Positions 35,071-44,800 of a stretch of DNA of 64,000 nt are shown here, piece by piece. Position numbers and translations under genes: made by a program. The stretch is from the NCBI GenBank assembly GCA_965226185.1, contig CBDDCT010000003.1, forward strand, positions 1-64,000, given 5' to 3'. Below the pieces are notes generated by a model. The model made no database searches, was not told the origin of the DNA, and was given only the letters and a program-made list of their open reading frames with translations. Origin of the DNA: CBDCYS01 sp965226185 (lineage in GTDB: Bacteria > Acidobacteriota > Terriglobia > Bryobacterales > UBA6623). Within the stretch, counting starts at the first letter, position 1. The number at the start of each line of letters is the position of its first letter.

Positions 35071-36300
35071 GTGTGGAGATACAGAGAGGACACACGAACG
35101 CCGGCTCAGGAGGACTTGCCCACCTTGAGGCTGACCGAGGCGAACATCAAGAAGCTCGAGCCGCCGGAGCGCGGTAACTGCATCACCTACGACGACGAAA
35201 TCCCCGGCTTCGGGTTGCGCGTCACAGCCGCCAACGCTCGGGCGTTCGTGTTGGGCTATTCGATCAACGGCCGAAAACGCCGTATGTCCATCGGACGCTG
35301 GCCGGTCTGGACGGCGACGGCGGCGCGGGCCCGCGCCAAGGAGCTGCGCCGGATGATCGATCTGGGACAGGATCCGTTGGGCGAACGACAGGCGCGACGC
35401 GGCGAGCCAACCTTCGCGCAGATCGCTGCGGAGTACCTGAAGCGCCATGCAGCGCGCAAGAAGTCCGGATACCGAGATGAGGCTTGGCTGAGGAAGGACG
35501 TGCTGCCCGAGTGGGGCCCGCTCAAGGCGAGCGACCTCCGTCGCCGCGACGTGATTCGACTCATCGAGGAGAAAGCCGAGACGGCTCCGATCGCTGCCAA
35601 CCGGCTGCTGGCGCTGATCCGCACGGTGTTCAACTTCGCCATCGACCGCGATCTGCTGGAGGCGAACCCGGCCGCGCGGGTCAAGCCGCCAGGCAAGGAG
35701 GTGAAGCGCGATCGAGTGCTCAACGCCGAGGAGATTCGCGCTTTCTGGCAGGGGTTGGAAGGGGCCAAGATGGGGCCGGAGATGCGTACCTTGCTGCGCA
35801 TGATCCTGATCACGGCGCAGCGCCCCGGCGAGGTGACGATGGCCGGGTGGGAGGAGTTCGACTTGGAGTCGGACTGGTGGACGATCCCCAGCGAGCGGTC
35901 CAAGAACGGGCTGGCGCATCGCGTGCCGCTCTCGTCTTTGGCGCTGGAGCAGCTTGAGGTGCTGCAGCGTCGCGACCGCTGGGTCTTCGCTTCGCGCCGG
36001 GGGGGTCCGTTTTATCGGACCTCGCCGGCGAACGCGCTGATTGACAATCGCAACTGTTTTGCGATCGCACACTTCGCAGCCCACGACCTCAGAAGGACGG
36101 CGGCGAGTCACATGACAAGTGCGGGGGTTTCGCGACTGGTGGTCAGCAAGATCCTGAACCACGTCGAGCGGGGGGTGACGTCGACGTACGACCGGCACAG
36201 CTATGACCTTGAGAAACAGCACGCGATGAACACATGGGATCGCAAGCTGCGCGCGATCCTGAACAGCGAAGCAGGCAAAATCGTGGAGTTCCATCAATGA
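35071..36300 (+). CDS. P4-type tyrosine integrase
   Basis: 409 residues from the GTG at 35071. A TTG at about 35125, preceded by AGGAGG, would give a protein beginning LRLTEANIKKLEPP, the usual length. The N-terminal DUF4102/Arm-DNA-binding domain (PGFGLRVTAANARAFVLGY) is followed by a SAM-like core-binding domain. The catalytic domain carries Arg in ITAQRPGEV, His-x-x-Arg in HDLRRTAASH and the nucleophile Tyr in GVTSTYDRHSYD. It would integrate and excise the island. It stands at the right border of the defence genes and marks one end of the element. Confidence 0.93.
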   Translation: MWRYREDTRTPAQEDLPTLRLTEANIKKLEPPERGNCITYDDEIPGFGLRVTAANARAFVLGYSINGRKRRMSIGRWPVWTATAARARAKELRRMIDLGQDPLGERQARRGEPTFAQIAAEYLKRHAARKKSGYRDEAWLRKDVLPEWGPLKASDLRRRDVIRLIEEKAETAPIAANRLLALIRTVFNFAIDRDLLEANPAARVKPPGKEVKRDRVLNAEEIRAFWQGLEGAKMGPEMRTLLRMILITAQRPGEVTMAGWEEFDLESDWWTIPSERSKNGLAHRVPLSSLALEQLEVLQRRDRWVFASRRGGPFYRTSPANALIDNRNCFAIAHFAAHDLRRTAASHMTSAGVSRLVVSKILNHVERGVTSTYDRHSYDLEKQHAMNTWDRKLRAILNSEAGKIVEFHQ

Positions 36301-36416
36301 AATGAAAAAGGTGGGCGACCGCATCTACCCTCCTGAGAAGCAGCTTTGGCTTGGCCTCGATTCCAAGACCGTTTCTATCACTCCGAGTGTTCGCGACGCC
36401 GGGCGGTTCATTCTCC

Positions 36417-36632
36417 TCAATGCGCAGTGAAGCTGCGAAGTGCAGGCTCCTCGTGCTGTTCAAGCCACTTGGCAACTGAAGCCTTGCGGTACAGAACCGA
36501 CTTCCCGACCTTTGTCCGCGGTGGTCCAATTCGCATTGTGTACCAGCGATCAAGCGTTCGTACTGATTTGCCAAGCTGACGGGCTAACTCGTCGCGCGAA
36601 ATGTAGTCGTCAATCGGAGAACTAGTTCTCAT
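36417..36632 (-). CDS. AlpA/Xis-like winged-helix excisionase
   Basis: 71 residues from the ATG at 36632. DDYISRDELARQLGKSVRTL, then DRWYTMRIGPP, KVGKSVLYRKASVAKWLEQH form the MerR-like excisionase fold of element directionality factors. It is divergent from and adjacent to the integrase. The longer open frame (to 37517) is a GC-driven extension. Confidence 0.8.
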   Translation of the reverse strand: MRTSSPIDDYISRDELARQLGKSVRTLDRWYTMRIGPPRTKVGKSVLYRKASVAKWLEQHEEPALRSFTAH

Positions 36633-36877
36633 GCCCACGCCTCCCTTTTCCGATCGGGTTGTTTTTCTTTGATGGCCCCCCGAAATGTGACTCCACAGGG
36701 CGGCGCGTGGGCGCGGGGTTTTGGTGATCCGTGGTTTCGCGAGACCTGACATGGGGATTCTAGGCAACGTGAGCGGCGTCTTCTTCTCGATACAAGCCTG
36801 CCTCCGGCGCTGTAACCTTAGAGTGCCATGGGGGGACTTGTTAAAAAAGGGCCTCAGGAGAGATGTGGAGGGTGGCC

Positions 36878-37784
36878 ATGCCCCAAAAAAACAACGAAGA
36901 TCCCAGCGAGCAGGCGCCGGCGATCGGGTTGTCAGCCGTGTCAGGTGAGCTGACCGAAGCCGAGATCGGCGGCTTCCTGAGCTTTCTTTTTCATCATGTA
37001 GCTTACCGTCCGGATGTTTTGCTGCTGCTCGAGACGGCCGCGGCCGTGCGCTTTCTTCAGACACTCGCCCGCAAGGGTGTGCCCGCGGAGTTGACCGGCC
37101 GCCAGAGGGGGAGAGCGGACGATACCCGGAGTGACGATTCCGAGGAGACTCTGGAGGGCAAGCGGCTGTTACCAGCGCCTGGCTCAAGTGATCTGGGGGG
37201 ACTTGTTCCAGTATGGGGACTTCCGCGGCTGCGGCAAGCAGAAAGCGAAGGCATTCTTGCGGAGGCATTCGAAGACCTATCTCGTCTCCCTGGACGTCAA
37301 GCGGGCCTTGGAGGTAATCGAGGAGCTGGAGATTCCCGCCGATGCCGGACAACCTTTTCAGCCGCCCCACCTGACGTCGCTGACGATGAGCGCGCAGGGC
37401 CAGGGGAATCCTCGTCTCGGAGATGATGTTTCCGAGCGCATTTACGCCGCCCATCACGCTTTGAAACAGGCCAGGGTGAAGAAGATCCGGCCGCGCATCG
37501 CGGAAGCATTGAACCAAGCGGGGGTCTCGGGCGGGCGGCGCCGTTCAGAGCTGCCATGGGACTGGAGGGTGGTCCATGATCGGATCAAGCGGTACGAGCG
37601 GGGGATGAGGCAAAGATTCGAGAAGGAAGCTGGCACCAACAACGTTGCGGAGAGGGTGCGCGAGTGGCGGGAGCATCTGGTCTACCGCTGGGTCTCTCAG
37701 TTCCATCTGCGGCAACAGCTCTCGGGGGACCCCGCTGATGCCAAGAGAAGCGCTTCCGGAAAACCCCCGTCCTCGGGGATCTAG
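36878..37784 (+). pseudogene. Unknown gene with an apparent frameshift
   Basis: The first frame starts at the ATG 36878 (GGAGGG upstream) with MPQKNNEDPSEQAP and a helical FLSFLFHHVAYRPDVLLLLE. Near 37140-37200 the coding character passes to another frame (VIWGDLFQYGDFRGCGKQKA). That frame continues with SERIYAAHHALKQARVKKIR and a basic helical tail to the stop at 37784. It could instead be two overlapping genes (the second from ATG 37131). No family is recognised. The end resembles a DNA-binding element protein. Confidence 0.45.
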
Positions 37785-38010
37785 AGGGACCAGCGGTGAG
37801 CGCTATTTCATCGTGTCCGCAAAAACGTGTCCCCAAACGCCGCCTCCCCGAGCTGGGAGAAATGCGGAAGCCCCCTGTGACACTCCGCGTCGCCGCCTCT
37901 GAACGAGGTCCGAGACCCTGGCAGGATCCGTCTCGCCGTGCCCTCCAACACCCCACAAACCCAAAAACACTCGGCGCCCATCATTAAGAATACATATATA
38001 TATATATAGG
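37785..38010. other. Non-coding, AT microsatellite
   Basis: Contains a dinucleotide run (AT)~8 at about 37990-38008 in otherwise GC-rich DNA. No gene is seen. Confidence 0.5.
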
Positions 38011-38400
38011 AGTTGGCCTCCATGACACTAAGGGGCACACTAAGGACCCTTTACAACCTCCACACGAGCAACAGCAGCAATCCAAGTGATCGAAACAAGG
38101 AGAAACCGATGGCGGAAGTCAAAATGAGAAGGTGATCAGGGTCCGGATACCGTGACCTGGAAGAAAATAGTGAAGAAAATGAAGATGTTGCCGCCACGGA
38201 GGACTCCCAGCAGCTTCTTCCCTCCCGAAATGGCTCTCCGCTCCCTCCCCCGCTGAATAAGCTGCAAGAGGAAGCTCCAGATGAGGATTCTGATCCTTTA
38301 GATCCTCTAGATTTCCATGACAAAGAAGACTTAGGACCGCCAGCCGGGAAAAAAGCGGGCCTCCTCGCCGCGGATGCCGGTGAACAGGACCGTACTTTCC
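38011..38400 (+). repeat. Degenerate direct repeat, copy 1
   Basis: Begins GGAGTTGGC…ATGACACTA and runs through a Glu/Asp-rich reading (EENSEENEDVAATEDSQQ, later DKEDLGPPAGKKAG) broken by stops. A diverged copy lies at 38725-39125 in the same orientation. Neither copy is an intact gene; composition (acidic, Pro/Ser-rich) is unlike the neighbours. Confidence 0.55.
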
Positions 38401-38724
38401 TTCTACCTGTTCATCAGGGTCGTCCCCCACAACTTCGGCGCTGTAGCGCACCGGGAGCCCGAAGTCAGGATGGATCATGTGGCTGGATCCAGTAGATTCG
38501 AGGCTGGATCTGGGTAGGTAGCCATGTTTAGGCAAAGGATTGGATCCTCATGGGCGGCATAAGTGGGGAGGTCCTCCTCTCTCAGCTAGGAAAGGTGGAC
38601 CCGCGCGTGAGCGTAGATCCTGGATCCAAGCAATGGAGTGGGCCTACCGCTCCCAAGAAGACTTTGCCGGAAGTAGGAGTTGGCGTCAAGCAGCCCCATA
38701 ATGTATATGTTTAATATTTATAAT
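38401..38724. other. Spacer between the degenerate repeats
   Basis: No gene recognised; contains several GGATCC-type palindromic hexamers. Confidence 0.4.
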
Positions 38725-39125
38725 GAATTGGGCCAAAATGACACTACAAGGGTACACTACAGTCCGTTTCACACCCAGCAGGCAACCGCAGCACCGTCTT
38801 GACGGAGAAAAAACAAGAAGAAACTGACGGCAGAAGTAAATTTTGAAGACAATCAGGTCCTGGATACGATGGACCAAGAGGCAGAAACTGAAGAAAATGG
38901 GGACGTTACCGCTTGAGAAGACTCCCAGCAGCCATTTCCACCCTCTAGCAACGGCGCTCCCTTGAAACCACCCCTAAGTGAGGGGAAACAGGCGGACGAG
39001 GAGGACCTGGAAGAGGATTTTGATACGGCCTCTCTTGTAGTGTCCAGGGAAGACCCAGTGCCGCCAGTCGGAGCACCTGGGAAAAGGAAAGGGCCTCCTC
39101 GCCCCGGCTCCGGTGAAGAGGACCG
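38725..39125 (+). repeat. Degenerate direct repeat, copy 2
   Basis: Aligns with 38011-38400: ATGACACTACAAGGGTACACTA, the EETEENGDVTA block, GACTCCCAGCAGC, and the end GGGCCTCCTCGCC…GAGGACCGTACT. Stop codons interrupt it. A 126-residue open frame from 38962 covers its acidic part but has no start signal. Confidence 0.55.
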
Positions 39126-39224
39126 TACTGCCTCCTCCAGACGGATTCACACTGAGCAACAAGAAGTTCTTCGAGTACCGCACCCAGTTCAGCAGGCAGG
39201 TGGATTTGAACTGGTCGGGATCAT

Positions 39225-39312
39225 TGTCGGTTACGACAACCACGCTCGGCCCCATGGCAGGGATGTCCGCCCACTGATAGCCGCCAGCAACGCTCGCGGT
39301 CAGCCTTTTCAG
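39225..39312 (-). repeat. Repeat R2, inverted copy at 49505-49605
   Basis: On the minus strand it reads GGCTATCAGTGGGCGGACAT and CCTGCCATGGGGCCGAGCGT, encoding MGPSV-VTDNDP. The other copy encodes the same peptide on the plus strand. It is probably a relic of a shared gene or element end. Confidence 0.6.
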
Positions 39313-39611
39313 GGCTGGACTCGCCCATTCGTAACTCCTTGATTCCCCTAGCCTTAGCTACCCTCAACACCAGTATTTCCGCCCTATTATTGGAACAATA
39401 ATGGAACAAACCTCAGTTACCCTCTTCGGGCTGAACTTCGGTACCTCTGGGATTTCCGGCTTCCTGGAGAACCTTATCGAGCGCCGAACGCAGGTCGACG
39501 CTGAGACTCAGCTCATGAAGACTTTGACGCTGAACTGGCACAAGAAGTTTGGAAGCAAAGGGGTGACCGCGAGTCAGCAGCGCGCACCCTCTCTGGGTTC
39601 CAATCGAGCAC

Positions 39612-39833
39612 AGCGGCCTCGGCTCCGTTCACAAGGATTGAAACCGGGACGGTGCTGGGCTGTGCAAGGCCGAGGTTCCGACCGAAGATCCGGGCGAGGA
39701 CGCCAGGCGCGAGCAGTTCCTCTCCCGAAGCTAAGTTGACCACTGATGAGACCTGGGGGGTCTGGGCTAGCGTGACGTGGAGGCTGACGGCGAGTGCGAG
39801 CAGCAGCCGTGAACCGGCGGGCGATGTCAACAT
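39612..39833 (-). pseudogene. N-terminal fragment of a TIGR03437 (Solibacter-type) secreted protein
   Basis: The ATG at 39833 begins a signal peptide (LLLALAVSLHVTLAQ). VSSVVNLASGEELLAPGVLA and RIFGRNLG follow, the opening of the repeated TIGR03437 domain. The similarity ends near VLDWNPERV and unrelated residues follow. It is useful as a lineage marker; not a functional gene. Confidence 0.65.
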
Positions 39834-40093
39834 AGAAGCCCAGTTTATCTCCAGAGTGGCAATGTCTTCAACGCCCTACACCGCTGCCCTACGCCGCGAG
39901 CAAGTAAACCGCCTTGAAACCCAGACTTGTCTGGCTACCCAATGCATCCGCCAGCGGCTTGACGCGGGGGCGGTCTTCGCTGGCGTAGCTGAGGAAGATG
40001 TCTGCCAAAGCGGTGATCCTTCGATGGACGGTTGCAGCCCTGTCGAATGGGATCTTACCAGGTCAGGTACGCCTTTTGACAGAAGGGGCCGAT

Positions 40094-40500
40094 CTACGAA
40101 CAGCTCAAAATCCGATTCACCCCAAACCCAAGCCAAGCCGTCCCCTTCCTCGTCCGATACCCTTCCGCGTTCAACCTCACAGCCAGCCGGTCGAACCCCA
40201 GACCCTCTTTTCTGAGCGCTCTCATGCGCTCTACGACGCTCTTCTCGCCGGGGTAGTGTCCATAGGGCTTGCGTCCCTCACAGCGGCCTGTACGGGCTTT
40301 TGTGCGCTGCCCAGCCCCTCTGAGCTTGATGACGATCATTGTCTTTTCATAATCCGCGATTGCACCGAAGATCTGACGCATGAGCTTCCGGGTGGGGTCA
40401 TCTTGGCAGAGGTCAGGCTCGATTACCGAGACCAACTCAAACCCGTACTTCCTCAAGTCCCCGATGATCGTTCCCTGAATCATCAGGCCCCGAGCCAGAC
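40094..40500 (-). pseudogene. Serine recombinase remnant
   Basis: Readable residues start RLARGLMIQGTIIGDLRKYG and continue with DDPTRKLMRQIFGAIADYEK, CEGRKPYGHYPGEK and a C-terminal RLAVRLNAEGYRTRKGTAWL. This is the middle of a resolvase catalytic domain plus the recombinase domain. The first ~70 residues with the catalytic Ser are missing (in-frame TAG immediately upstream), and the frame runs out into unrelated sequence at the 3' end. Confidence 0.75.
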
Positions 40501-40501
40501 G

Positions 40502-40690
40502 CTAGTATGGTGAAACTTGATAGTTTTCCTCGTAGGTCAGAATGCAGTGCCGCTCGACAACCTGCTGTTGCATGGCCCCGAGGGCGGCCATCGCCATAGC
40601 GACCACCACGTCGATTTTGTGGCTGGCTTTTTCCTTCGCGATCTTCAAACCTCGCGAGCTTTCTTTCGCTACCGCCCGAGAAATAGCCAT
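40502..40690 (-). pseudogene. Phage terminase large-subunit-like C-terminal fragment
   Basis: AVAKESSRGLKIAKEKASHK followed by IDVVVAMAMAALGAM resembles the extreme C-terminus of phage or transposon-like terminase subunits. There is no upstream ATPase or nuclease domain. It abuts the serine recombinase remnant, suggesting an eroded prophage or cassette. Confidence 0.5.
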
Positions 40691-41484
40691 CTTAATCTCG
40701 TCACAACAGCAGCGGCGACCGGTCCGTCACTCGCCAAGGTCCCGTCGTAGATCTTCTCCAAGATGGCCTGGATCATCCGGCTCACCTCCCGGATCTGCGT
40801 CCGCGTCAGCATGGCTCCAGCTATTGTAGATTGCGGACACCTTCCGGGTGAGCAGCTCTACCAAGGAGTGTGAGTGAGGGAAGGGAGTCCCCAATGGAGT
40901 GTGAGTGGGGGAAGGGAGCGTCCAGTTGTGACTAGGCTCGCAGTTCTCACGCTAGTGTGTTCGAGCCGTCCAACTCCTGGAGCCGCGCGCGGCGCCTGGC
41001 TCACACTTCGACCCCGTAGGGAGGCGCCGGATCATAATCCATGCGGCGCTGGATCCGGCGGGCCGGGTCGACGCTGTGCAGTTGGCCCAGCCAGCCAGAG
41101 CGCCATGTCAATACCCGCTGCAGCTCCGGCGGCGGGCTGGGATTTTTTGATGATTCCGCAATAAACCGAACCACATAGCACCCGCAGGCACATAGATGTG
41201 GGAAAATCTTAGTGTCATATCGCAGGCAGTGCTGTGAGAGAGGAGGCCGCCCACACAGAGTGAGCGCTTGCGATATGACGATTTGAAGGAAGCCTCCGAG
41301 GTTTGGCAGGGCAATTGCTCTTAAGCGGGTTTTGTATGATTCGCTTTTCCTACGCCTCGAATTGAGGACCTAAACCTCGCCTCCAGGCCTAGTTCGACAT
41401 CGATCGTCCCAACTGTCGACATTGCGATTGCCCTGCCAAATGCTAACACACGCGAAGCGTCTGCCGTCAGGCTTCGGTTAACCT
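40691..41484. other. Gap, nothing recognised
   Basis: Contains a short tandem duplication (GGAGTGTGAGTG.GGGAAGGGAG twice, about 40864-40918). No gene is seen. Confidence 0.4.
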
Positions 41485-41560
41485 ACCGGAGTTTTAGTCT
41501 CATGTAGTCTCATTTGGTCTGGTTCCGTCTGCTCGATGTACCCTTATTGTTCCCCGCCGT
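41485..41560 (+). repeat. Repeat R1, inverted copy at 49345-49435
   Basis: CCGGAGTTTTAGTCTCATGT and AGTCTCATTTGG, then a TGGTTCCGTCTGCT… run leading to CCCTTATTGTTCCCC; the inverse copy near 49.4 kb is nearly the same for about 80 bp. It contains a tandem TAGTCTCATG/TAGTCTCATT. Confidence 0.6.
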
Positions 41561-41635
41561 GCTGGACGGGTGCGGGAACGGTACCGCGCTTCCTGCTCGC
41601 GAGTCCGAGGCGGCACGTGGAGCCCAGACGGAGAG

Positions 41636-41747
41636 TTCCTCAGTTCGAATTCCCCTGGCATTGATCCTAACTTCGGGCGAATGTTTAGCTCGCAAAACGA
41701 GGCACAGGAGATCCAGTTCGCCGTGAAGTTACTTTTTAGCGGTTGAG
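41636..41747 (+). pseudogene. 3' end fragment of an Oar-like TonB receptor gene
   Basis: Reads SPGIDPNFGRMFSSQNEAQE then IQFAVKLLFSG-stop, aligning with the C-terminus of the intact receptor at 56702-60034 (NPNFGNILGTQNAARQIQFA, LKLLF). The rest of the gene is absent. Confidence 0.75.
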
Positions 41748-41817
41748 TGATAAGACAGCAGCCTGCTAAACTGATGTGATAGTCCTTCGAAGAAGCTCCG
41801 GCAACCGTCTGAAGACC

Positions 41818-44800
41818 ATGGCCCTCTCAGGTTCTGCGCGACGCCGAGGGTTTTGGCTGACGGTGGCACTCAGTGCGGTGGGTTTGTGGCTGCCGGCCGG
41901 CGGCCAGTCGCCGAAACCTGCGGGCGCCACCTCCGATGGGACGGTTAGGGGCAAAACAGCCTCGCCAGTCCTCGATCGCAAGGTCGACTTCGCTGCAGAG
42001 ATCTTTCCCCTGTTCCAGGACCGCTGCTTAGGCTGCCACGGGCCGGAGCAGCAGATGGGCGAATATCGCCTTGATGCGAAGTCCACTGCCTTGAGGGGCG
42101 GGGTCTCCGGACCGAACATCCTCCCGGGCCGGGGCGCGGAGAGTCCTCTTTACCAGCGCATTGCAGGGGTTGGAGACCGCAACCCGATGCCGATGGTGGG
42201 TGAGCGGTTGACGGCCGAGCGAGTGGCTCTGGTCGGAGCCTGGATTGACCAGGGAGCGGAATGGCCTGACGCCGTCGGGGTTCAGGCCGCCGGGGTCGCG
42301 AAGCACTGGGCCTACATCAAACCGGTACGCCCGACTGCGCCTGAAGTTCAAAAAGAGCGCTGGGTCCGCAACCCGATTGACAACTTCGTTCTCGCCCGTT
42401 TGGAGAAACAAGGGCTGGACCCGGCCCCCGAGGCTTCGAAAGAAACCTTGGCGCGACGATTGAGCCTCGATTTGCTCGGGCTGCCGCCGAGCATCGCGGA
42501 GTTGGACCGCTTCCTCGCCGACAACCGTCCGGAAGCCTACGAGGAATTCGTGGATGGGCTGCTTGCGTCTGCCAGGTTCGGGGAGCACTGGGCCAAGTCC
42601 TGGCTCGACCTGGCGCGGTACGCGGACACCAACGGCTATGAGAGCGACGAACCCCGCACGATGTGGGCCTACCGCGACTGGGTGATCGACGCCTTTAACC
42701 GCAATCTGCCTTTTGACCAGTTCACGATCGAGCAGTTGGCCGGTGATCTGCTTCCTGACCCGACAGAAAACCAATTCATTGCGACCGGCTTTCATCGCAA
42801 CACCATGATCAACAACGAAGCCGGCTCCAAGGACGATGAGTTCTATGACGCCGCCGTCAAAGACCGCGTCGATACCACCGCGACGGTTTGGCTGGGCTCA
42901 ACTTTTGGATGCGCTCAGTGCCACGATCACAAGTACGATCCGTTCAAGCAGAAGGAATACTATCAGCTCTACGCCATTTTCAATAACACCGCCGACAGCG
43001 GGATCGAGCTTTCCGAGGAGCTTCCGGTCTTTAAGGGAGACAAGCGGGAGCTTGAGCGGCGGGAGCGTGAAGTCGCACGCGTTAAGAAGGTTCTCGACAC
43101 CCATACGCCCGAGCTCGCCGCGTCCCAAGAAAAGTGGGAACAGCGAATTCAACCGCGTCTTTCTGCTTTGGCAAACGCCTGGCGCCCGCTGGCGCCCACC
43201 AAGATCACATCGTCCGCCGGCGTCGAGTTCAGCAACCTAGCCGACGGATCAGTGCTGGTGAGCGGTGAAGTCCCCGACGGTGACACCTACGAGATCACTT
43301 TCCGGTCGGACCTTCGAAACATTTCAGCGCTGCGTGTCGAAGCGTTGCTGCACAAAAACCTGCCGGAAGGAGGACCGGGCCTTGGCGAGAAAGGCGCTAT
43401 CTTCCTGACCGGCATCGAAGCCGAGGTCTGGACCGACGAACAGCTCGCGAGGCAGGCCAAGAATCCGCTGCGGTGGGGCAACTGGCACACGATTGGACCG
43501 TGGCGGGTGAAGAGCCGCGCCGACGCTTTCGCGACTTCCTTCCCGCCGGAGACAAACTACGACCTGCTCGCCGTCTATGACGACAGCGGCCTGGCGTGGG
43601 GCGAGCGCAAGGATTGGAAGGACGGCCGGGTTCACTACTTCAGAGGCGAGCATTGCGCCAGTTATGCCTATCGCACGGTCGAAGTGGAAGAGCAAACCAC
43701 CATCCTTTTGTCTTTGGGAAGCCACAAAGGCATCGAGGTCTGGCTGAACGGCAAGAAAGTCTTGTCGAAGGACCCGACGCGACCCATCGCACCGGACCAG
43801 GAAATGCTGCGGTTGAAGCTGGAGCGCGGCAGCAACCAGATCTTGCTGAAAGTGACCAACGACACAGGTCCTTCCGGCTTTTACTTTCGACCTTATGTTG
43901 GCGTGGAAGAGGAGACGAGAATCCCGTTTGCCCGGGCCGAGGCTGATCATTTCGGCTGGCTGACCCGTGAGGTTCCCGGGTTGCTCGACGGAGACCCGAA
44001 GAGCGGCTGGGAATTCGATCCTGAGGGCGACTTGAGGGGGCAACCTCCCCAGGTAGTGCTTCTTGCACGCGAACCGTTCGGGTCCGCAGGCACAGTCATA
44101 CTCACGCTGCGACTCCATCACGACTCCGGCGAGAAAAGGCGTCTGGTCGGCCGGTTTCGGATCTCCGCTACAACGATCGATCCCGACGACGCAGCCCTTC
44201 TTGTCGAAACGCCACGAAGGATTCAGGAGGTCTTGTCCGTTCCACCCTCGCACCGAGGCGAAGAGCAAACACGGCATATCGAGGCGCACTACCGGTCCAT
44301 CGCTGTGGAGCTGGCGGAAACCAGAGCGGCTTATCGACGACTCACAGCCGATCTTGAGGAGTTTCGGGCGAAGCACACGACGACGACACTCGTTATGCAG
44401 GAGCTACCCGAGGCTCGGGAGACGCACCGCCAAAATCGCGGCAACTTCCTCGATTTGGCCGAGAGCGTGTACCCGGGAATTCCGAGGATCTTGGGCTCCC
44501 TGGGGCCCGGTCAAGACTCCAACCGGCTTGATTTCGCCCGCTGGTTGGTGAGCGAGGACAATCCTCTCGCGGCGAGAGTGCGGGTGAACCAGATCGTGCA
44601 AAGTATTTTCGGGCGGGGCTTGGTGCCGACCCCTGAGGACTTCGGCACGCAAGGGGATCCGCCTTCCCATCCCGAGCTGCTCGACTGGCTGGCAACGGAG
44701 TACATGCGACTCGGCTGGAACACAAAACCTCTGATAAAGACGATCGCCATGTCGGCAACCTACCGCCAGTCGTCGGTGGCGAAGGCTGAGAAGCTCGACA

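Noticed and set aside
35008..36324. 438-residue minus-strand open frame
   Set aside because: Antisense to the integrase, whose catalytic residues are intact.
36417..37517. 366-residue minus-strand open frame
   Set aside because: Only the last 71 codons resemble an excisionase; the rest is low-complexity shadow of plus-strand coding.
37990..38008. AT dinucleotide run as a possible origin or promoter
   Set aside because: Isolated (AT)n without DnaA boxes, iterons or a downstream gene.
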